Positions 27,250-36,276 of a DNA stretch of 64,000 nt are shown one piece after another (positions within the stretch are counted from its first letter, which is position 1; each line of letters starts with the position of its first letter). Under the pieces are notes generated by a model. That model was given only the letters and a program-made list of their open reading frames with translations. It had not been told where the DNA came from and made no database searches. This DNA comes from Jiangella endophytica (GTDB lineage: Bacteria; Actinomycetota; Actinomycetes; Jiangellales; Jiangellaceae). Both the position numbers and the translations under genes were made by a program. The stretch covers positions 62,001 to 126,000 of the forward strand of contig NZ_QVAI01000008.1 of the NCBI RefSeq assembly GCF_003427025.1, read 5' to 3'.

Positions 27250-28242
27250 TCACGCCTTCCCGAATCGCACGCGCGGATCGACGGCGGCCAGCAGCAGGTC
27301 CGAGATCAGCGTGCCGATGACGGTGAGCACCGCGATGATGAGGATGATGCCGCCGGCGAGGTACATGTCCTGCGACTTCAGCGCCTCCAGCAGCAGCGGG
27401 CCGATGGTGCCCAGCGCCAGCACCTGCGCGACGATGATCTCGCCGTCGAACAGCGACGGCAGGTGCCAGCCGGCGGTGGAGATGAACGGGTTCATCGCGA
27501 TCCGCACCGGGTACTTCGTCACGAGCTTCCCCTCGGACAGTCCCTTCGCCCGCGCCGTGATGACGTACGGCTTGTTCAGCTCGTCGAGCATGTTCGCCCG
27601 GGTCACCCGGATGATCCCGGCGGTGCCGGCCAGGCCGATCACCACCACCGGGATCCACAGGTGGCCGAGCAGGTCGACGAACTTCCCGATGCCCCAGGGC
27701 GCGTTGACGTACTCCGGTGAGAACATCCCGCCCACGCTCTGGTCGAACAGCGCGAACCCCAGGTAGGCCAGCACCAGCGCCGCGAGGAACTGCGGCACCG
27801 CCAGCGCCACGAACCCGATGCCGGAGATCGTGTAGTCGCCCCAGGTGTGCTGCTTGATCGCCGAGTAGATGCCGGCCGGCAGGGCGATCGCCCAGGTGAA
27901 CATCAGCGTCGCGATGCCCAGCGCCAGGGTGAGCGGCAGCCGGTCCGCGATCAGCGTCGACACCGGCTGCTGGAACTGGAACGACAACCCGAAGTCGCCG
28001 TGCAGCACGATGTTGCCGATCCACTTGGCGTACTGCACCCAGAACGGTTCGCCGATGCCGTAGCGCTCCCGCAACGCATCCATCTGCGCCTGGTCGACAC
28101 TCTGCCCGGCGGCCTCGAGCCGGGCCACCTGAGTGCTCAGGAAGTCACCAGGGGGCAACTGGATGATGAAGAACGCGATCATCGAGATCGCGATCAGGGT
28201 CGGGATCACGTGCAGGACCCGCATCGCTATGAAGCGCCACAT
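27250..28242 (-). CDS. Oligopeptide-type ABC transporter permease (DppB/OppB family)
   Basis: The protein has 330 residues; the ATG for MWRFIAMRVLHVIPTL was chosen, since the longer frame begins with low-complexity Ser/Arg sequence. It has six membrane helices, an external loop with ALRERYGIGEPFWVQY, and the EAA motif around PYVITARAKGLSEGKL. It ends in DLLLAAVDPRVRF. It forms the channel with the following DppC-type permease. Confidence 0.88.
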   Translation of the reverse strand: MWRFIAMRVLHVIPTLIAISMIAFFIIQLPPGDFLSTQVARLEAAGQSVDQAQMDALRERYGIGEPFWVQYAKWIGNIVLHGDFGLSFQFQQPVSTLIADRLPLTLALGIATLMFTWAIALPAGIYSAIKQHTWGDYTISGIGFVALAVPQFLAALVLAYLGFALFDQSVGGMFSPEYVNAPWGIGKFVDLLGHLWIPVVVIGLAGTAGIIRVTRANMLDELNKPYVITARAKGLSEGKLVTKYPVRIAMNPFISTAGWHLPSLFDGEIIVAQVLALGTIGPLLLEALKSQDMYLAGGIILIIAVLTVIGTLISDLLLAAVDPRVRFGKA

Positions 28243-28300
28243 CAGGGCGAGTCGTCCTTCCTCTCCTGGGGCGGGACCGCCGCCCGGCCGGCCGGTCGCA

Positions 28301-30268
28301 TCACTCGGCGAAGTAGAGCTGCTCCGGCTTGGAGATGCCCTCACGGCCGTAGTAGAAGGACAGCTTCGGCTCGTCGTCGCGGACGTTGCGCAGCGCGGTC
28401 TTCGCGATGACCGGCTGGAACGGCAGGCCGATCAGCCCGATCGCGTAGACGTTCTCGTCGTGCTGCTGCATGATCGCGCGGCCGGCCTCGATGCGCGCAT
28501 CGTCGGAGTCGGCGGTGCGCATCGCGTCCCAGGTGTCCATCAACTGCTGGAACTCCGGGGTCGGCTGCGCTCCCTCGGCGCCCGACGTCGAGTACCACTT
28601 GCCGTAGGCCGGCGCCGTGTGGCTGTTGTCGGCGGTCGGGACGAACCAGACCGGCTCCAGGTCGAAGTCGTCGGACGGGTGCGCGACGCCGTCGAAGTCG
28701 AAGTCGTTGGCCATGCGGATCTCGGTGTACAGGGTCTGGTCGGCCGGCCGGGTGACCACCTTGATGCCGATCTCGGCCCAGTTCTTCCGCACCATCTCGA
28801 ACACGTCGGTCGGCGCCAGCCCGGCGTCGAAGTCGAGGTAGGTGATGACGAACTCCAGCGCGGCGCCGTCGGCGCGCAGCCGCGTGCCGTCACCGTTGCG
28901 CTCGATGAGCCCGATCTCGTCGAGCAGCCGGTTGGCCTCCTCGACGTCGTACTCGATGAACCGCTCGCCGCTGCCCTCGACGTAGTAGTCGGAGGTCTCG
29001 GTGGCGATCGGGTGCCGGATGATGCCGAGCCCGCCGAGCAGGGTGTCGTTCATCTCCTCGCGGTTGACCGCGTGCGACAGCGCCGCCCGGAACCGGACGT
29101 CGGCGAACAGCTCACGCAGCACCGGGTCCTTGTGCGAGAGGTTGGGGCAGATCGCCATCAGGCCGGCCGATGGCTGCCAGCGCAGCACCTCGTACCCCTT
29201 CTGCTCGGCGTTCTGCAGGTACACCTGGGTGGAGTTGTAGCCGAGGTAGAAGCCCTGGAAGTCGAGGTCGCCGTTGGCCGCGCGCAGGTCGAGCGCGTCC
29301 TGGTCGAGCACCTGGATCTGCATGGTGTCGATGTAGGGCAGCTGCCGGCCGTCGGGGTCGGTCTTGTAGTAGTACGGGTTGCGCTCCAGCGCCGCGGTGC
29401 CGCTCTGCGCATTGGCCGGGCTGGTGACCTTGAACGCGCCCATGACCGGCCGCTCGACGTTGGTCCACCAGTTGTCGCGGTCGAAGAAGTACTGGTCCCA
29501 GGTGTCGAACCCGGCCGACTGCGTGGCCGCCGCCACGGTGGCGGGGTCGGCGAGGTCGGCGTGGAACTGCTCCAGGTAGTGCTTGGGCTTGATGAACTGG
29601 AAGCTCACGCCCGGGTGACACAGGAACTTCTCGAACAGCGCGAACGGCTGGGTGAAGTTGATGACCACGGTCAGCTCGTCCGGCGTCTCGATGGTCGGCC
29701 GGGTCTGCCCGGCGTCGGAGAACCAGAACGCCGGCGAGGGGAACAGCACGTCGTGGTTGAGCACGTGGTCGACGGTGAACTTGAGGTCGGCCGACGTGAA
29801 CGGCGCACCGTCGGACCATTTGAGGCCCTCGCGCAGCACGAACGTGTAGGTGCGGTTGTCCGGCGTCTTCTCGAAGCTCTCGGCGAGGCTGGGCTGCGAC
29901 CCGTCGGCGGCCTTGTTCCACTCGATCAGGCCGGAGCCGGCGAAGGCCTGCAGGGCGCCGTCGTGCGTCGGCGTGGTCTGCGCGCGGCGCAGGTTGCCGC
30001 CGAACCGGCCGACGCCGTCCCACGGCTCCACCACCATCGGGCTCGACGGCAGCCGCTCCGCCAGCGCGGGCAGCTCGCCGGCGTCGACCCGCTCCGTCAG
30101 CATCGGCGACTCCAGCACGTCCGGGTCGCCGCCCGCCGAGCCGAACGGGTTGGGCGACTCGTCGCCGCCCGAGCACGCCGCGGTGCCGAAGACCGCGAAG
30201 GCGGCCGCGAACCCGCCGCCGGCCTTCAACAGCATTCTGCGCGAGACCACGATCTGTTCTGCCGACAT
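28301..30268 (-). CDS. ABC transporter substrate-binding lipoprotein (family 5), Tat-type signal
   Basis: The 655-residue receptor of the importer starts at MSAEQ behind GAGGAG. SRRMLLKAGGGF matches the twin-arginine pattern, and the lipobox TAACSG puts the lipidated Cys near residue 32, so it is a Tat-exported lipoprotein. The family-5 fold is recognisable from LREGLKWSDGAPFTSADLKF, with a long C-terminal lobe. Family-5 receptors bind peptides but also oligosaccharides; here the uronate and amino-sugar genes suggest a saccharide. Two LacI-type palindromes lie 148-178 bases upstream. Confidence 0.87.
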   Translation of the reverse strand: MSAEQIVVSRRMLLKAGGGFAAAFAVFGTAACSGGDESPNPFGSAGGDPDVLESPMLTERVDAGELPALAERLPSSPMVVEPWDGVGRFGGNLRRAQTTPTHDGALQAFAGSGLIEWNKAADGSQPSLAESFEKTPDNRTYTFVLREGLKWSDGAPFTSADLKFTVDHVLNHDVLFPSPAFWFSDAGQTRPTIETPDELTVVINFTQPFALFEKFLCHPGVSFQFIKPKHYLEQFHADLADPATVAAATQSAGFDTWDQYFFDRDNWWTNVERPVMGAFKVTSPANAQSGTAALERNPYYYKTDPDGRQLPYIDTMQIQVLDQDALDLRAANGDLDFQGFYLGYNSTQVYLQNAEQKGYEVLRWQPSAGLMAICPNLSHKDPVLRELFADVRFRAALSHAVNREEMNDTLLGGLGIIRHPIATETSDYYVEGSGERFIEYDVEEANRLLDEIGLIERNGDGTRLRADGAALEFVITYLDFDAGLAPTDVFEMVRKNWAEIGIKVVTRPADQTLYTEIRMANDFDFDGVAHPSDDFDLEPVWFVPTADNSHTAPAYGKWYSTSGAEGAQPTPEFQQLMDTWDAMRTADSDDARIEAGRAIMQQHDENVYAIGLIGLPFQPVIAKTALRNVRDDEPKLSFYYGREGISKPEQLYFAE

Positions 30269-30415
30269 CGGCAACTCCTCACATGTCCGGTGCTCATTCA
30301 GCAAGTCCGTCCGCCCGCTTGGGCGTTGACGCCGTTCGCGGCGCCGCGGTGAGTCAAGGCGTTCACGCAGATCAGCAACACCGATCCCGGAAGCGTTGGG
30401 GAGAACCTACCGACC

Positions 30416-30427
30416 GCAAGCGGTTGC
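30416..30427. promoter_or_regulatory. LacI-type operator candidate
   Basis: GCAAGCGGTTGC is a near-palindrome in the control region of the importer operon. It differs by one base from the sites at 33565 and 39889. Confidence 0.55.
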
Positions 30428-30434
30428 CGCAATA

Positions 30435-30446
30435 GCAACAGGTTGC
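30435..30446. promoter_or_regulatory. Second LacI-type operator candidate
   Basis: GCAACAGGTTGC, perfect in its outer arms (AGCAAC/GTTGCT), lies 19 bases from the first site, so two dimers could bind the same DNA face. Confidence 0.5.
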
Positions 30447-30450
30447 TGTT

Positions 30451-31581
30451 TCATTGCAAAGGCAGGCCTCCCGGCGCCGCGCCGCCCTCTCCCGGTGCCC
30501 AGGCCGGATCGAGCGGCTCCTGGGAAGCGAAGCCGGACGCGACGTCGACGAACCGGCGCTGCGTCCCGGACTCCGAGACGGCCGCCGCGACGTCCAGCAC
30601 ATGCGCCGCGACCTCGGCGTTCGCCCGGTGCGGCCGGTCCGCTGCCATGGCCTCGGCCAGCTCCGCGACGCCCAGTCCACGGCCCAGCCGGGCCCCCTCG
30701 GTGGGCACCTCACGCCAGTCGTCGGTGCCGGCCGGGCAGAGCCGCAGCGGGCCGTCGAAGCGGTTGGGGTCGGGCAGCCGCAGCGTGGCCTCGGTGCCGC
30801 CGATCTCCAGGAAACCGTGCCGCTTGCGCGGCGAGTCGAAGCTGAAGACGGTCGTCGCCACCGCGCCCGAGGCGAGTTCCAGCACGGCGCTCGTGTGCGT
30901 CGGCACCTCGACCGCGAACCTGGTCCCGGCGCGCGGGCCGCTGACCACGACGCGCTGTGCCGGGCCCTCGCGCTCCATGGCCGCCACCCGCCGCACCGGC
31001 CCGAGCAGCACCGTCAGCGCCGTCAGGTAGTACGGCCCCATGTCCAGCAGCGCACCGGCGCCGGCCGCGAACAGGAACTCCGGCGCCGGGTGCCAGCGGT
31101 CCGGCCCGGGATCCTGGAAGCAGGCGATCGCCGACACCGGCCGGCCGATCGCGCCCGACCGGATCAGCCGCAGCGCCGTCTGCACACCGGCCCCGAGGAA
31201 CGTGTCGGGGGCACTGCCGATCCGCCGCCCCGCCACCCGCGCCGTCTCGACCAGCAGGTCGGCCTCGGCACGCGAGCGCGCCAGCGGCTTCTCGCCGTAG
31301 ACGTGGTGCCCGGCACGGAGGGCGGCGACGCCCACCTCGGCATGCGCGGCGGGCACCGTGAGGTTGACGACGATGTCGACGTCCGGGCGGCCGATGACGT
31401 CCTCCGGACCGCCCGCGTGCGGCACGCCGGCCGCGTCCGCCGCCGCCCTGGCCCGGCCCGCGTCGAGATCGCCGCAGGCCACCACCTCGAATCCGGGGAT
31501 ACGGGGCAGGTTCTCCAGGTACGTCCGGCTGATCGTGCCGCAGCCGACCACGCCGATCCCGACCCGCTCCGGCGCGCTCAC
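30451..31581 (-). CDS. Gfo/Idh/MocA-family oxidoreductase
   Basis: The protein has 376 residues, started by the GTG overlapping the TIM-barrel stop. The Rossmann motif is VGIGVVGCGTISRTYL, followed by GEKPLA, and then the catalytic domain with GALLDMGPYYLTAL, in which the usual His is replaced. Third gene of an operon Gfo/Idh - TIM barrel - Gfo/Idh. Such enzyme pairs are known to oxidise a glycoside at C3 and then cleave or epimerise it. The substrate here is unknown. Confidence 0.83.
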   Translation of the reverse strand: MSAPERVGIGVVGCGTISRTYLENLPRIPGFEVVACGDLDAGRARAAADAAGVPHAGGPEDVIGRPDVDIVVNLTVPAAHAEVGVAALRAGHHVYGEKPLARSRAEADLLVETARVAGRRIGSAPDTFLGAGVQTALRLIRSGAIGRPVSAIACFQDPGPDRWHPAPEFLFAAGAGALLDMGPYYLTALTVLLGPVRRVAAMEREGPAQRVVVSGPRAGTRFAVEVPTHTSAVLELASGAVATTVFSFDSPRKRHGFLEIGGTEATLRLPDPNRFDGPLRLCPAGTDDWREVPTEGARLGRGLGVAELAEAMAADRPHRANAEVAAHVLDVAAAVSESGTQRRFVDVASGFASQEPLDPAWAPGEGGAAPGGLPLQ

Positions 31582-32327
31582 GCCGCCACCTCGGCCACCG
31601 CGGCGTCCAGCCGGCCGAGCGCCGCCCGGTTGCGGGCCAGCAGATCCAGCACCGGCCCGGCACAGCGGTCGACCTCCAGGATGCGTGCGGCTCCCGGCGG
31701 GACGGCGGCCAGGACGGCGGCGACCGGCAGCGTGCCGTGGCCGAGCTCGACCTGGTCGCCGGCGACGTCGCCCGGGCCGTCCTTGACGTGCACCGAGCGG
31801 ACCCGGTCGCCGAGCCGGCCGAGCAGCGCCGCGACGTCCGCGCCGCCGACGTGCGCCCAGTAGAGGTCCACCTGGAAACCCACCTCCGGCGGCGTGGCCG
31901 CGGCCAGCACGTCGAGGCCGTGGCGGCCGTCCGGCAGCCGGGCCAGCTCCCAGTAGTGGTTGTGGTAGGCCAGACCGAGACCGGCCCGGGCGGCCTGCTG
32001 CTGCCAGGCGGCCAGCCGGGCGCCGACGCGGCGGATGCCGTCGGCGTCGGCCCAGTCCTCCGGCTCCGACCGCGGGATCACCAGCGTGTGCGCGCCGAGC
32101 GCGGCCACCCGATCCAGGGTGGCGGGGTCCGGCTCGCGGGCGTGGACGCTCGGGATCGCGAGGCCGTGCCGGTCGGCATCGGCGCGCAGGCCCGGCACGT
32201 CGCCGAGGTCGTACGGCTCGACCGCGTCGATGCCGGCCGCGGCCAGCGCGGCGAACGCCCCGGCCCGGTCCCCGGCCTCGCGCAGCGAGTACAGCTGGGC
32301 GCCGGCCGGCGCCGTCGCGGCGCTCAC
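31578..32327 (-). CDS. Sugar phosphate isomerase/epimerase family TIM barrel
   Basis: The 249-residue protein starts at a GTG overlapping the preceding stop. Motifs of the AP-endonuclease-2-like fold are present: AQLYSLREAGDRAGAF, AYHNHYWELA, FQVDLYWAHVGG, SVHVKDGPGD and ILEVDRC. The metal-binding Glu/Asp/His positions are largely conserved. It is the middle gene between two Gfo/Idh oxidoreductases, so it probably acts on a keto-sugar or keto-glycoside made by them, as an epimerase or lyase. Confidence 0.82.
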   Translation of the reverse strand: MSAATAPAGAQLYSLREAGDRAGAFAALAAAGIDAVEPYDLGDVPGLRADADRHGLAIPSVHAREPDPATLDRVAALGAHTLVIPRSEPEDWADADGIRRVGARLAAWQQQAARAGLGLAYHNHYWELARLPDGRHGLDVLAAATPPEVGFQVDLYWAHVGGADVAALLGRLGDRVRSVHVKDGPGDVAGDQVELGHGTLPVAAVLAAVPPGAARILEVDRCAGPVLDLLARNRAALGRLDAAVAEVAA

Positions 32328-33544
32328 GCCGGCTGCCCGGCGTCGAAGTAGGCGCGCACTCCGGCGTCCAGCGGCGGCACGTCGAGCGCGCCGCCGCCCG
32401 AGCGCAGCGACGTCGTGGCCGTCGCGGCCGCGGCGACGGCGGCTCGCGCGTCCACCGGCGAGGTCTGGGTGACGCCGCCCTGGCGGACGAAGCGGAGGAA
32501 CTCGCGCAACAGCGCCGGGTCGGCGCCGTGGTGTCCGCCGGGCGCGTCGGGGATCGGGAACGTCTCGTCGCCGTCGGGCGCGAACTCGGTGCGCCGGTTC
32601 CACAGCCGCACGACCCCGCCAGGGCCGAGGCCGAAGTTCTCCAGCCGGCCCTCGGTGCCGATGACCGTGTAGTTGCGCCAGTAGTCCGGTGTGTAGTGGC
32701 ACTCGGAGTAGGTGGCGTACACGCCGTTGTCCAGTGCCATCGTCATCATCGACAGGTCCTCGACGTCGATCACCGGGTTCAGCCCGGTCTGCGCCAGCGG
32801 CGGCCAGTTGCGCTCGCGGTCCAGCCACTCGGTGACGACCTGCCCGGTCCGGTCGGTCCGGTCGGCGACCTGCCCGTACACCGTCAGCCCACCCATCGCG
32901 CTGACCCGGTTCGCGTGCCCGCCGGCCAGCCAGTGGATGACGTCGATGTCGTGCGCGCCCTTCTGCAGCAGCAGCGAGTTCACCTTCGACCGCTCGGCGT
33001 GCCAGTCCTTGAAGAACCGGTCCCCGCCGTCGCCGACGAAGTAACGGCACCACACCGCCTTGACCTCGCCGATCCGGCCGGCCGCGACCAGCTCGCGCAG
33101 CAGCTTGACGACCGGCATGTGCCGCATGTTGTGGCCGACGTAGAGGCGGCTGCCCGTGCGCCGCGCGGTGGAGAGGATCTGGTCGGCCTGCTCGACGGTG
33201 ATCGCCAGCGGCTTGTCGACGAACACCGCGACCCCGGCCTCGAGCAGCGCGCACGCGTGCTCGGCGTGGAGGTGGTCCGGCGAGGTCACGAAGGCCGCGT
33301 CGACGCCGGCATCGATCAGCTCGGCGACCGTCACGGTGGCGACGACCCCTGGGCCGAACCGCTCGGCCGCGCGGTCGCGGGCCCGCGGCAACGGGTCACA
33401 GGCGGCGACGACCCGCGCCGCGGGGTCCAGCTCGGCGGCGGTCTTCGCGATGATCCCGCGATTGCCGTTTCCGACGACGCCGAGCCGCAACGGGGCGTCC
33501 GGGCCAAGGTCGGGACGGTTCGAAGTGGTTGACGGAGCAGCCAT
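32324..33544 (-). CDS. Gfo/Idh/MocA-family oxidoreductase
   Basis: The protein has 406 residues; the ATG giving MAAPSTTS lies 20 bases inside a LacI-type operator, while the longer frame would start within it. LRLGVVGNGNRGIIAKTA is the nucleotide motif and VDKPLAI replaces the usual EKP. KGAHDIDVIHWLAGG holds the catalytic-type His/Asp. A large C-terminal domain follows. First gene of the operon, divergent from the LacI gene 156 bases away. Function on a keto-sugar or uronate derivative is inferred. Confidence 0.82.
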   Translation of the reverse strand: MAAPSTTSNRPDLGPDAPLRLGVVGNGNRGIIAKTAAELDPAARVVAACDPLPRARDRAAERFGPGVVATVTVAELIDAGVDAAFVTSPDHLHAEHACALLEAGVAVFVDKPLAITVEQADQILSTARRTGSRLYVGHNMRHMPVVKLLRELVAAGRIGEVKAVWCRYFVGDGGDRFFKDWHAERSKVNSLLLQKGAHDIDVIHWLAGGHANRVSAMGGLTVYGQVADRTDRTGQVVTEWLDRERNWPPLAQTGLNPVIDVEDLSMMTMALDNGVYATYSECHYTPDYWRNYTVIGTEGRLENFGLGPGGVVRLWNRRTEFAPDGDETFPIPDAPGGHHGADPALLREFLRFVRQGGVTQTSPVDARAAVAAAATATTSLRSGGGALDVPPLDAGVRAYFDAGQPA

Positions 33545-33564
33545 GCCCAGGGACGCTACGTTAC

Positions 33565-33576
33565 GCAAACGGTTGC
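33565..33576. promoter_or_regulatory. LacI-type operator candidate
   Basis: GCAAACGGTTGC lies in the divergent space between the Gfo/Idh operon and lacI. It is the best-placed site for autoregulation and shares 11 of 12 bases with the nagA site. Confidence 0.55.
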
Positions 33577-33700
33577 CGCAAGGAACCATTTCCGATCATA
33601 GCGACATGCTGTGTGAACGTGTCACAACTGTGCCCATCTGCGCTACGCTCGGCGTGTTTGCAGCACGATGCACCCGCGAACCACCCAGGAGGGAACACCG

Positions 33701-34693
33701 ATGAGCGTCACGCTCGCCGACATCGCGCGGGCCACCGGCCTGTCCGCCTCCACGGTCTCGCGCGCGCTGTCCGACCCCGACAAGGTCAACCCGCGCACGC
33801 GCGACCGCGTGCGCAAGATCGCCCAGGACATGGGCTACGTGCCGAACCAGGTGGCGCGCTCGCTCACGTCGGGCCGCAACGACCTCATCGGGCTGATCGT
33901 GCCCGACATCGCCAACCCGTTCTTCCCGCCCATCATCAAGGCGGTGCAGGCGCGGGCCAGCGCCAAGGGCAAGACCGTGCTGATCGCCGACGTCGACGAG
34001 CACCCGTCCGACGAGATCCAGCGCGCCAGGGTCATGCGCAAACGCGTCGACGGCCTGGTCGTCGTCTCGCCGCGCACTCCCGACGACCGCCTCGACCAAC
34101 TCGCCGAGCTGCGCCCCATCGTGTTCGTCAACCGCGAGGTCAAGGGCGCGGCCAGCGTCATCATCGAGGACTCCGAGGGCATGCGCGAGGCGGTCGAGCA
34201 CCTCACCGCGCTCGGCCACCGCCGCGTCGGCTACCTCAACGGCCCCCGCCGCTCGTGGTCGAACACCCAGCGGCAGAACGCCGTGCGCGAGGCGTGCGCC
34301 GCCCACGGCGTCGACCTCGTCGAGTTCGGCCCGTTCGAGCCGCAGATCCAGGCGGGCGTGCGGGCCGCCGACCTCGTCCACGCCTCCGACGTCACCGCCG
34401 TCATCGCCTACGACGACATGATCGCGCTGGGCCTGATGGCGCGGCTCAACGAACGCGGCGTGCGGGTCGGCCCGGACATCAGCGTCATCGGCATCGACGA
34501 CAGCCCGATGTCCGGCATGGCCTACCCGACGCTCACCTCGATCCACGTGCCCGGCTCCGAGGCCGGCGCCCGCGCCGTCGACATCGTTCTCGACCTCGCC
34601 GACACCGCCGGCGACGCCGAGCCGGCCGTCGTCCAGCTCGAGACCCGGCTGATCGTGCGCAGCTCCACCAGCCCGGTCCGCCCCGACCGCTGA
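33701..34693 (+). CDS. LacI-family transcriptional regulator (saccharide locus)
   Basis: The 330-residue protein starts at the ATG behind AGGAGGG. The N-terminal helix-turn-helix with hinge reads TLADIARATGLSASTVSRA, then YVPNQVARSLTSG. The periplasmic-binding-like effector domain begins LIGLIVPDIANPFF and ends VPGSEAGARAVDIVL. It lies centrally between the importer/Gfo-Idh operons and the uronate/amino-sugar operon, whose promoters carry matching sites, so it is the likely local repressor. The inducer is unknown. Confidence 0.9.
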   Translation: MSVTLADIARATGLSASTVSRALSDPDKVNPRTRDRVRKIAQDMGYVPNQVARSLTSGRNDLIGLIVPDIANPFFPPIIKAVQARASAKGKTVLIADVDEHPSDEIQRARVMRKRVDGLVVVSPRTPDDRLDQLAELRPIVFVNREVKGAASVIIEDSEGMREAVEHLTALGHRRVGYLNGPRRSWSNTQRQNAVREACAAHGVDLVEFGPFEPQIQAGVRAADLVHASDVTAVIAYDDMIALGLMARLNERGVRVGPDISVIGIDDSPMSGMAYPTLTSIHVPGSEAGARAVDIVLDLADTAGDAEPAVVQLETRLIVRSSTSPVRPDR

Positions 34694-34706
34694 CGCCCCA
34701 AACCAC

Positions 34707-34777
34707 GTTGATCTTGGAGTTGTTCGGCTTTCCTGGGCGAAATGCCCGATAGATGGCCGAACTTCTCCAAGATCAAC
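34707..34777. repeat. 71-bp palindromic element, copy 3
   Basis: Same element as at 8994 and 24168, again 71 bases and between convergent genes. Its flanks extend the palindrome to CCACGTTGATC and GATCAACGTGG. Confidence 0.88.
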
Positions 34778-34794
34778 GTGGCGTGGGGTGGGGG

Positions 34795-36276
34795 TCAGGT
34801 GAGGGCGGCGGCCGTCGCGGCGGCGCCGTGGCGGGCCAGGTCGTCCAGGTACCCGGCGACGTCGGCGACCCAGTCCTCGTCGGCGGCCAACTCGGCCGGG
34901 ACCGCGGCCGCGGCGCGCAGCAGCCGCGCGGCGTCCGCACCGCCCACCGCCCGCAGCGTGTCCCGGGCCGGGTCGTTCACCGTGAGCGGGCGGCCGTCGT
35001 CGGACCGGCCGGACCGGACGAAGCGCAGCCAGGCGGCCACCACCAGCGTCGCGGCGGCGGACGGACGACCGGCCGCGCGGGTGGCGAGGATCGTCGGCAC
35101 GACCCGGACCGGCAGCTTCTGCGAGCCGTCGGCCGCGACCTGGTCGCAGCGGTGTCCCAGCGCGGGGTTGGCGAATCTGGCCAGGACGGACGCCGCATAG
35201 GCCCGCAGGTCCCAGCCGGGCGGCGCGTCGACGGTCGCGAGCACGTCGCGGTGCAGCGCCTCGACCGCGACGCGGACGGCCGGGTCGGCGACCGCCGCCG
35301 CGATGGTCTCGTGGCCGGCCAACGCGCCGAGGTAGGCGATCATCGAATGCGCGGCGTTGAGCACCCGCAGCTTGGCCGTCTCGTGCGGGGCGACGTCGGC
35401 GACGAGCTCGGCGCCGGCCCGCTCCCACGCGGGGCGCTCGCCGGCGAAGTCGTCCTCGATGACCCACTGGGTGAACGGCTCGGCCGCCACGACGGCGTCG
35501 TCGGCGGCGCCGACCAGGCGGCGGGCGTCGGCCCGGTCGGCCGGCGTGGTGGCGGGGACGATGCGGTCGACCATCGCGGACGGGAACCGGGCCGAGGCCG
35601 CGATCCACGCCGCCAGCTCGGTGCCGGACGGACCCGGCAGCCGCGCGACGAACTCCCCCACCAGCGCGCCCAGCCGGTGCCCGTTGCCGACGAGGTTGTC
35701 GCACGACAGCACCGTCACCGGGCCCGCATCGGCCATCAGCCGCCCGCGCAGTCCGGCGACCAGCAGGCCCAGCCCGGTGCGCGGCCGCTCCCCCGCCGCG
35801 ACCGCCGCGACGTCGGCCCGCACGGTGTCGTCGTCGAGCAGCGCGCCGGTGACCGGGTCGCCGAGGTAGCCCTTCTCGGTGATGGTCAGCGTGACGACGC
35901 GGACGCGCGGGTCCGCGAACCGGCCGGCCACCTCGCCGAAGGACGACGGAGCGTGCCACGCCTCGCTGACCGCGCCGACCACACGCGCCGCCACCCGGTC
36001 GCCGGAGCGCTCCAGCACGGTGTACAGGCCGTCCTGCCGGCGCAGCGCGTCGACGACGTCCGTCGAGCGGGGCGCCACCTCGACGATGCCCCAGCCCGGG
36101 TCGCCCGCCGCGGCCATCGCGAGGTCGGTGTAGACGGCCTGGTGCGCCCGGTGGAACGCGCCGACGCCGAGGTGGACGATCCCGGGCCCCGGGAGCGTGC
36201 CGCCCAGCGCCGGACGCGCCTCCGCCGGCACCGTCGCCAGCGCCGCGCGCGACAGCGACCGGTCCGCCACGGTCAC
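34795..36276 (-). CDS. Mannitol dehydrogenase/fructuronate-tagaturonate reductase family
   Basis: The 493-residue protein starts at a GTG overlapping the altronate-dehydratase stop. IVHLGVGAFHRAHQAVYTD is the N-terminal nucleotide motif, VLSCDNLVGNGHRLG and ETAKLRVLNAAHSMIAYLGAL are family signatures, and the latter contains the catalytic Lys. Members reduce fructuronate (UxuB), tagaturonate (UxaB) or oxidise mannitol. Beside altronate dehydratase, a uronate role, most simply tagaturonate to altronate, is likely. Confidence 0.85.
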   Translation of the reverse strand: MTVADRSLSRAALATVPAEARPALGGTLPGPGIVHLGVGAFHRAHQAVYTDLAMAAAGDPGWGIVEVAPRSTDVVDALRRQDGLYTVLERSGDRVAARVVGAVSEAWHAPSSFGEVAGRFADPRVRVVTLTITEKGYLGDPVTGALLDDDTVRADVAAVAAGERPRTGLGLLVAGLRGRLMADAGPVTVLSCDNLVGNGHRLGALVGEFVARLPGPSGTELAAWIAASARFPSAMVDRIVPATTPADRADARRLVGAADDAVVAAEPFTQWVIEDDFAGERPAWERAGAELVADVAPHETAKLRVLNAAHSMIAYLGALAGHETIAAAVADPAVRVAVEALHRDVLATVDAPPGWDLRAYAASVLARFANPALGHRCDQVAADGSQKLPVRVVPTILATRAAGRPSAAATLVVAAWLRFVRSGRSDDGRPLTVNDPARDTLRAVGGADAARLLRAAAAVPAELAADEDWVADVAGYLDDLARHGAAATAAALT

